64,000 bases of DNA from Eutypa lata. Taxonomy: Eukaryota > Ascomycota > Sordariomycetes > Xylariales > Diatrypaceae. Position 1 is the stretch's first letter. Every line of letters starts with the position of its first letter. The stretch covers positions 2,542,001-2,606,000 of the forward strand of contig JAKULF010000010.1 in the NCBI GenBank assembly GCA_022661535.1, read 5' to 3'. Below the pieces are notes generated by a model. That model made no database searches. It saw nothing but the letters and a program-made list of their open reading frames with translations, and was not told the DNA's origin. The position numbers and the translations under genes were made by a program. Positions 60,734 through 64,000 of the stretch are shown here, piece by piece.

Positions 60734-63700
60734 ATGAACTCACTGTGGCCGTCGAGAGCTCCTAGTGACGGCGCTGGTAGTGCAGAAAATGCAGAGATTA
60801 CCGAAGTTGTTCAAGGGCCAATAGATACAACGGAAACGGTGGGTGTTGCCGATGTTGGGCCTATATTGGAAGGGGCTGCACCGAACCCGAAGCCAAACCC
60901 TCCTCCGATGCGACCCGGACTACAGAGAAACCAGAGCCAGCCCAACCCACCTACGCAACCGCCCCCTCTCCCAGCCAACCAGCCGAATCAACCGCCAGAC
61001 TCGCTCTCTCTTGCACAGTTGAGGCGCATAGTATCCGAGATCCGTGGAACCGAAGCCGTCGCATATGATTTCGTCTACTCCGACACCGGACCCCACGCCG
61101 AAGAGATCGATGAATGGTTTGTCTACCAGTTTTGGCAATGGGTTCGCCTAAATGCTGCCCAGAGGGCCTTTGAATGGCAATGGGAGTTGCTTGTTGGCGC
61201 AACCACAACCCAAGTCTCGTGGGAAGAAGCGAGCGCGGAGACTAGGTTGAGATTCGTGCAGGAAGCTCTCGAAAGCGTCTCGAACGAGGCCACGGTCCCG
61301 TCAAATGAGGCCACGACCCGTGCTAATGCTGTGGGACAGCTTGCATATCTCATATTAGGGCGCTGGGCTGACACGGCTGGGCAGACCCAGCTTCAGCTAG
61401 ACAAGTCTAAGGTCCGTACCGTTGCGACCCAGGATCAACTAGAGGCCATGAAGTCTAGCGTAAAACTTATTGCTGAAGTTGGTGGAATCCCCATCATATG
61501 GAAGGCATTACGCGATTCCTACGAGGCCCTACGGTAAGTTGAACTTGTAGCTTATGTCTCTGTTCTTTACTCATGCGTATATAGGTCGGATGATCCACCG
61601 AGGTCGCCAGGCGGTTCGATACAGGAAGCACAAGACCTGCTTATAAATTTAATGACAATCATGTACATCTGCATTCAGGAAACGTTAGCTGATCCTGAAG
61701 GGTTAGGATATGTTTATGAGAAACTTAGTAAGTATAGGCATAGGTCATCTCTATTTGCCTAGATTACTGACCGATTCTATAGCAAGCCTAGAACCTAATC
61801 TAGTAACCTTTATGCTCACAGCTTCCGCAAGATTACGATGGCAAGAAGTAAATGTCATACCCATCCCTCAGGTATGTCTCCGCAGTGCTGTTGTGTGTCG
61901 GTGAGGTTATTGACTTTGACAAGACGCTCCTCTTACTATGGAAATCAATCCTCCTGGTTTTCGGCGGAACCGATAAGATCGAAGAGACCAAGGAAGCCCT
62001 CCGAGAGACCCCTGGAGGTGATAAGGATAAGGACACAATTACTGCATCACCACTGGACTATCATGTTTTCCGACAAGAAATAACATCCAAATACCCTGCT
62101 TATGTACCTCCCCAGTCAGCGATACCCCTAGAGGCAGAGAATACATCGATTCTGCCACCACTACCAAATCATCCTACAAGAAATAATGGTGCAAATGGCA
62201 TTCTACCTGCTCCACCAGGCACACAGAGTGGAGGAGCGTCTATTCTACACCAACCTGTCCACATCGCCACTCCAGCTCCGTCACCTCCCCCCTCTCCTGC
62301 TGTTGGTGGCAAGGGAGGGAAGAAGCAAAACTACCAGACAAACCAGAATTTTCCTTTCATGTACCCACCACTAGATGCTACTAGCAACAGTGCTGGTGGT
62401 AAGGGGGGTGCTGGTCTTCAAGATGTCCTCGTTGGCCGGAGATGGGAAGGCAGTGATGTCCCCGCTTCCATTCTTGAAGCCGGCGAGTTGTTCTCAAGGC
62501 GTGTACGTATGACTCGAGCAACCCGGCAGCTGTGGGAAGAGCGCGAGAGGTTCTTGAAATTTGAAAGGGGTTGGGACCCGTCGGACGATGACATAGAAGA
62601 ACTCGACTTAGACTCTCTATCACTAGAAGATGACATCGATGATGACAAACTTCTCGAAAAGATTGAGATGCGGAGAAAGAAAGCTCAGGGGACCGGGATT
62701 GACCGCGGTCCAAATTCAAACTTGGACGAGAAAATCGTAAAGCGCCTTGAAGCTATAGAAGCCTTCTATGTAAGTTACGCCTTTTGATTTTAGTATCTGG
62801 CGCATTTGTTGACCCTCTACAGGAAGCGTCTCTACCGCAGTTTCAGTCTTTAATTATCGTCCTTATGAAAGGTGTGTTACAGAATGTGACTGCGGCCATC
62901 ACATCGGCCAACGGCCAGCAGCACCCGGGTATGCCTGGATCGGGTAATAATACGCGTATCAACGGTGGTGGACCTGCGTTAAATAGGTCACACGATAGTG
63001 GTGCTGGTCTTAATGGCTCGGCGACCTCAGACAGTGATTCGTCTTTAGAAGATTTAGACGCTGCGAGAGGTCGTGAGGTCGAGTCCAAAGCTGCTACCGG
63101 TATCATCCTACTTCTCCTTAAATGGCTCAAGGTGTCTCGTAAGTATCATGAGTAATCCCTCTAGCGATTCTAGCGTCTTACTGACCACGATATCTTAGAT
63201 GTTCTCAAATACGAGTATATGACACAGCTTTTACTAGATTCTAACTATCTTCCCTTGGTTCTCAAGCTGTTTGCACATCAAGATGTTCAGCAGGCCGTTG
63301 ATAGCAAAACGGACCGGCTTGAACACAGGTAAGTCTTCCTATTATTCAACCAGAAGACGAAAGTCGTTGCTAACAGGTTGTAGCTTCTTTTACTTCTGCA
63401 ACCACCGTGCTCACCCATCAAATAAAATGAAAGAGCCCACGGAAATTGACGGTCCGGATGATGAAAGCGAAGAGGACGAAGCGGCACCACCGCCTATTAA
63501 GCGCAGGCGATCGCCGAGTCCCAAAGCGCCGCCACAAGATGGCGAGCCAGCATCTGACTCAGAGGGTGAGGCACCGACGCGGCCAGAAGTTGATGAGCTC
63601 GGGTTACCCATCAACCCGCTCCCGAAGGAGCCCATCACAGAGTTCTCGCGGCGCAACTTCTTCGCGCTGATTAACTACCTGCGGATCATGCAGAAGATCT

Positions 63701-64000
63701 GCAAGGGCAAGTCGCACCGGAACCTGCTGCTGGTGCAGTACAAGTCGTCGAACATCATCCGCAAGTCGCTCAAGGTGCCGCAGCCCGAGCTGCGGCTCTA
63801 CACGCTGAAGCTGTTCAAGAACCAGGTCCCCTACTGCGGCCGCAAGTGGCGCCAGAGCAACATGCGCGTTATCACCGCGGTGTACCTGCACTGCCGCCCG
63901 GAGCTGCGCGACGAGTGGCTGGCCGGGTCCGACGTCGACGCCGACATCGAGGAGGCCCTGCCCCTCGAGCAGGCCCTCCGCAGCCTCACCCACTGGTTCA
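60734..64000 (+). CDS. ham-2: STRIPAK component Far11/HAM-2/PRO22 (STRIP1/2), 5' part
   Basis: Seven exons are visible: 60734-61533, 61585-61727, 61783-61871, 61924-62769, 62823-63138, 63199-63328 and 63384-64000. The reading frame stays open to the end of the window, so the 3' part is missing. About 980 residues are present. A Pro-rich N-terminus (1-90) precedes the N1221 domain, with EWFVYQFWQWVRLNAAQRAFEW-like segments and, after intron 3, the conserved TLLLLWKSILLVFGGT. The middle has low-complexity and acidic loops. The last exon enters the C-terminal DUF3402-type region (PITEFSRRNFFALINYLRI). Striatin-interacting proteins scaffold the STRIPAK phosphatase-kinase complex at the nuclear envelope and ER. 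In Neurospora and Sordaria, ham-2/pro22 mutants fail in hyphal fusion and fruiting-body development. Confidence 0.92.

Overview
The window looks like nuclear DNA of a filamentous ascomycete. Genes are interrupted by short (about 50-170 bp) GT-AG introns with CTAAC/CTGAC-type branch sites. Intergenic DNA is full of GGTA/CATA microsatellites, and recognisable genes (CTD kinase Ctk1, dolichyldiphosphatase, RBR ligase, VIB-1-type NDT80 factor, STRIPAK Far11/HAM-2) are those of Pezizomycotina. A Sordariomycete is my best guess from the VIB-1 and Far11 resemblance; this is inference. All exon joins are read by eye and no search was run.

Layout. 0-2.4 kb is gene-poor and holds an AT-rich TA-flanked MITE (398-974). 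2.5-11.6 kb carries a conserved hypothetical gene, a membrane-anchored S33 TAP-like peptidase (minus), a second hypothetical gene and a large minus-strand protein with a CDKHRRKK/CDCHDFSK basic-Cys/His segment. 12.3-16.0 kb is the most interesting part. It holds a minus-strand gene for a secreted precursor with ten D-S/A-D-D/N-V/I-W-L-W cores separated by KK/KR sites. It is divergent (839 bp) from a UstYa-family (DUF3328) gene with two HxxHC motifs. Together these are the two minimal genes of a dikaritin-type fungal RiPP pathway, in which Kex2 releases repeated cores and UstYa proteins cyclise them. The Trp-Leu-Trp core differs from the dikaritin cores I know. The UstYa gene carries a 1155-bp non-autonomous copia-type LTR element in its third intron, five bases from the acceptor.

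16-24.7 kb holds a broken small membrane ORF, an AMID/AIF-like FAD oxidoreductase and a small secreted protein. 24.7-28.1 kb is Ctk1. 28-34.5 kb is gene-free apart from an inverted-repeat element. 34.6-42.9 kb carries a seven-TM protein, dolichyldiphosphatase and an RNF14/Itt1-like RBR ubiquitin ligase. 42.9-54.4 kb is an 11.5-kb gene desert upstream of a vib-1-like transcription factor with an overlapping uORF. 59.3-64 kb holds a DUF2011-type gene and the 5' part of far11/ham-2, cut by the window end.

How they may work together: the precursor and UstYa genes form a clear biosynthetic pair. The CDKHRRKK protein, the S33 peptidase and the FAD oxidoreductase are close enough to be considered as regulator, trimming peptidase or redox tailoring enzyme, but nothing in the sequence proves this. 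The remaining genes look like housekeeping or regulatory genes unrelated to the cluster.
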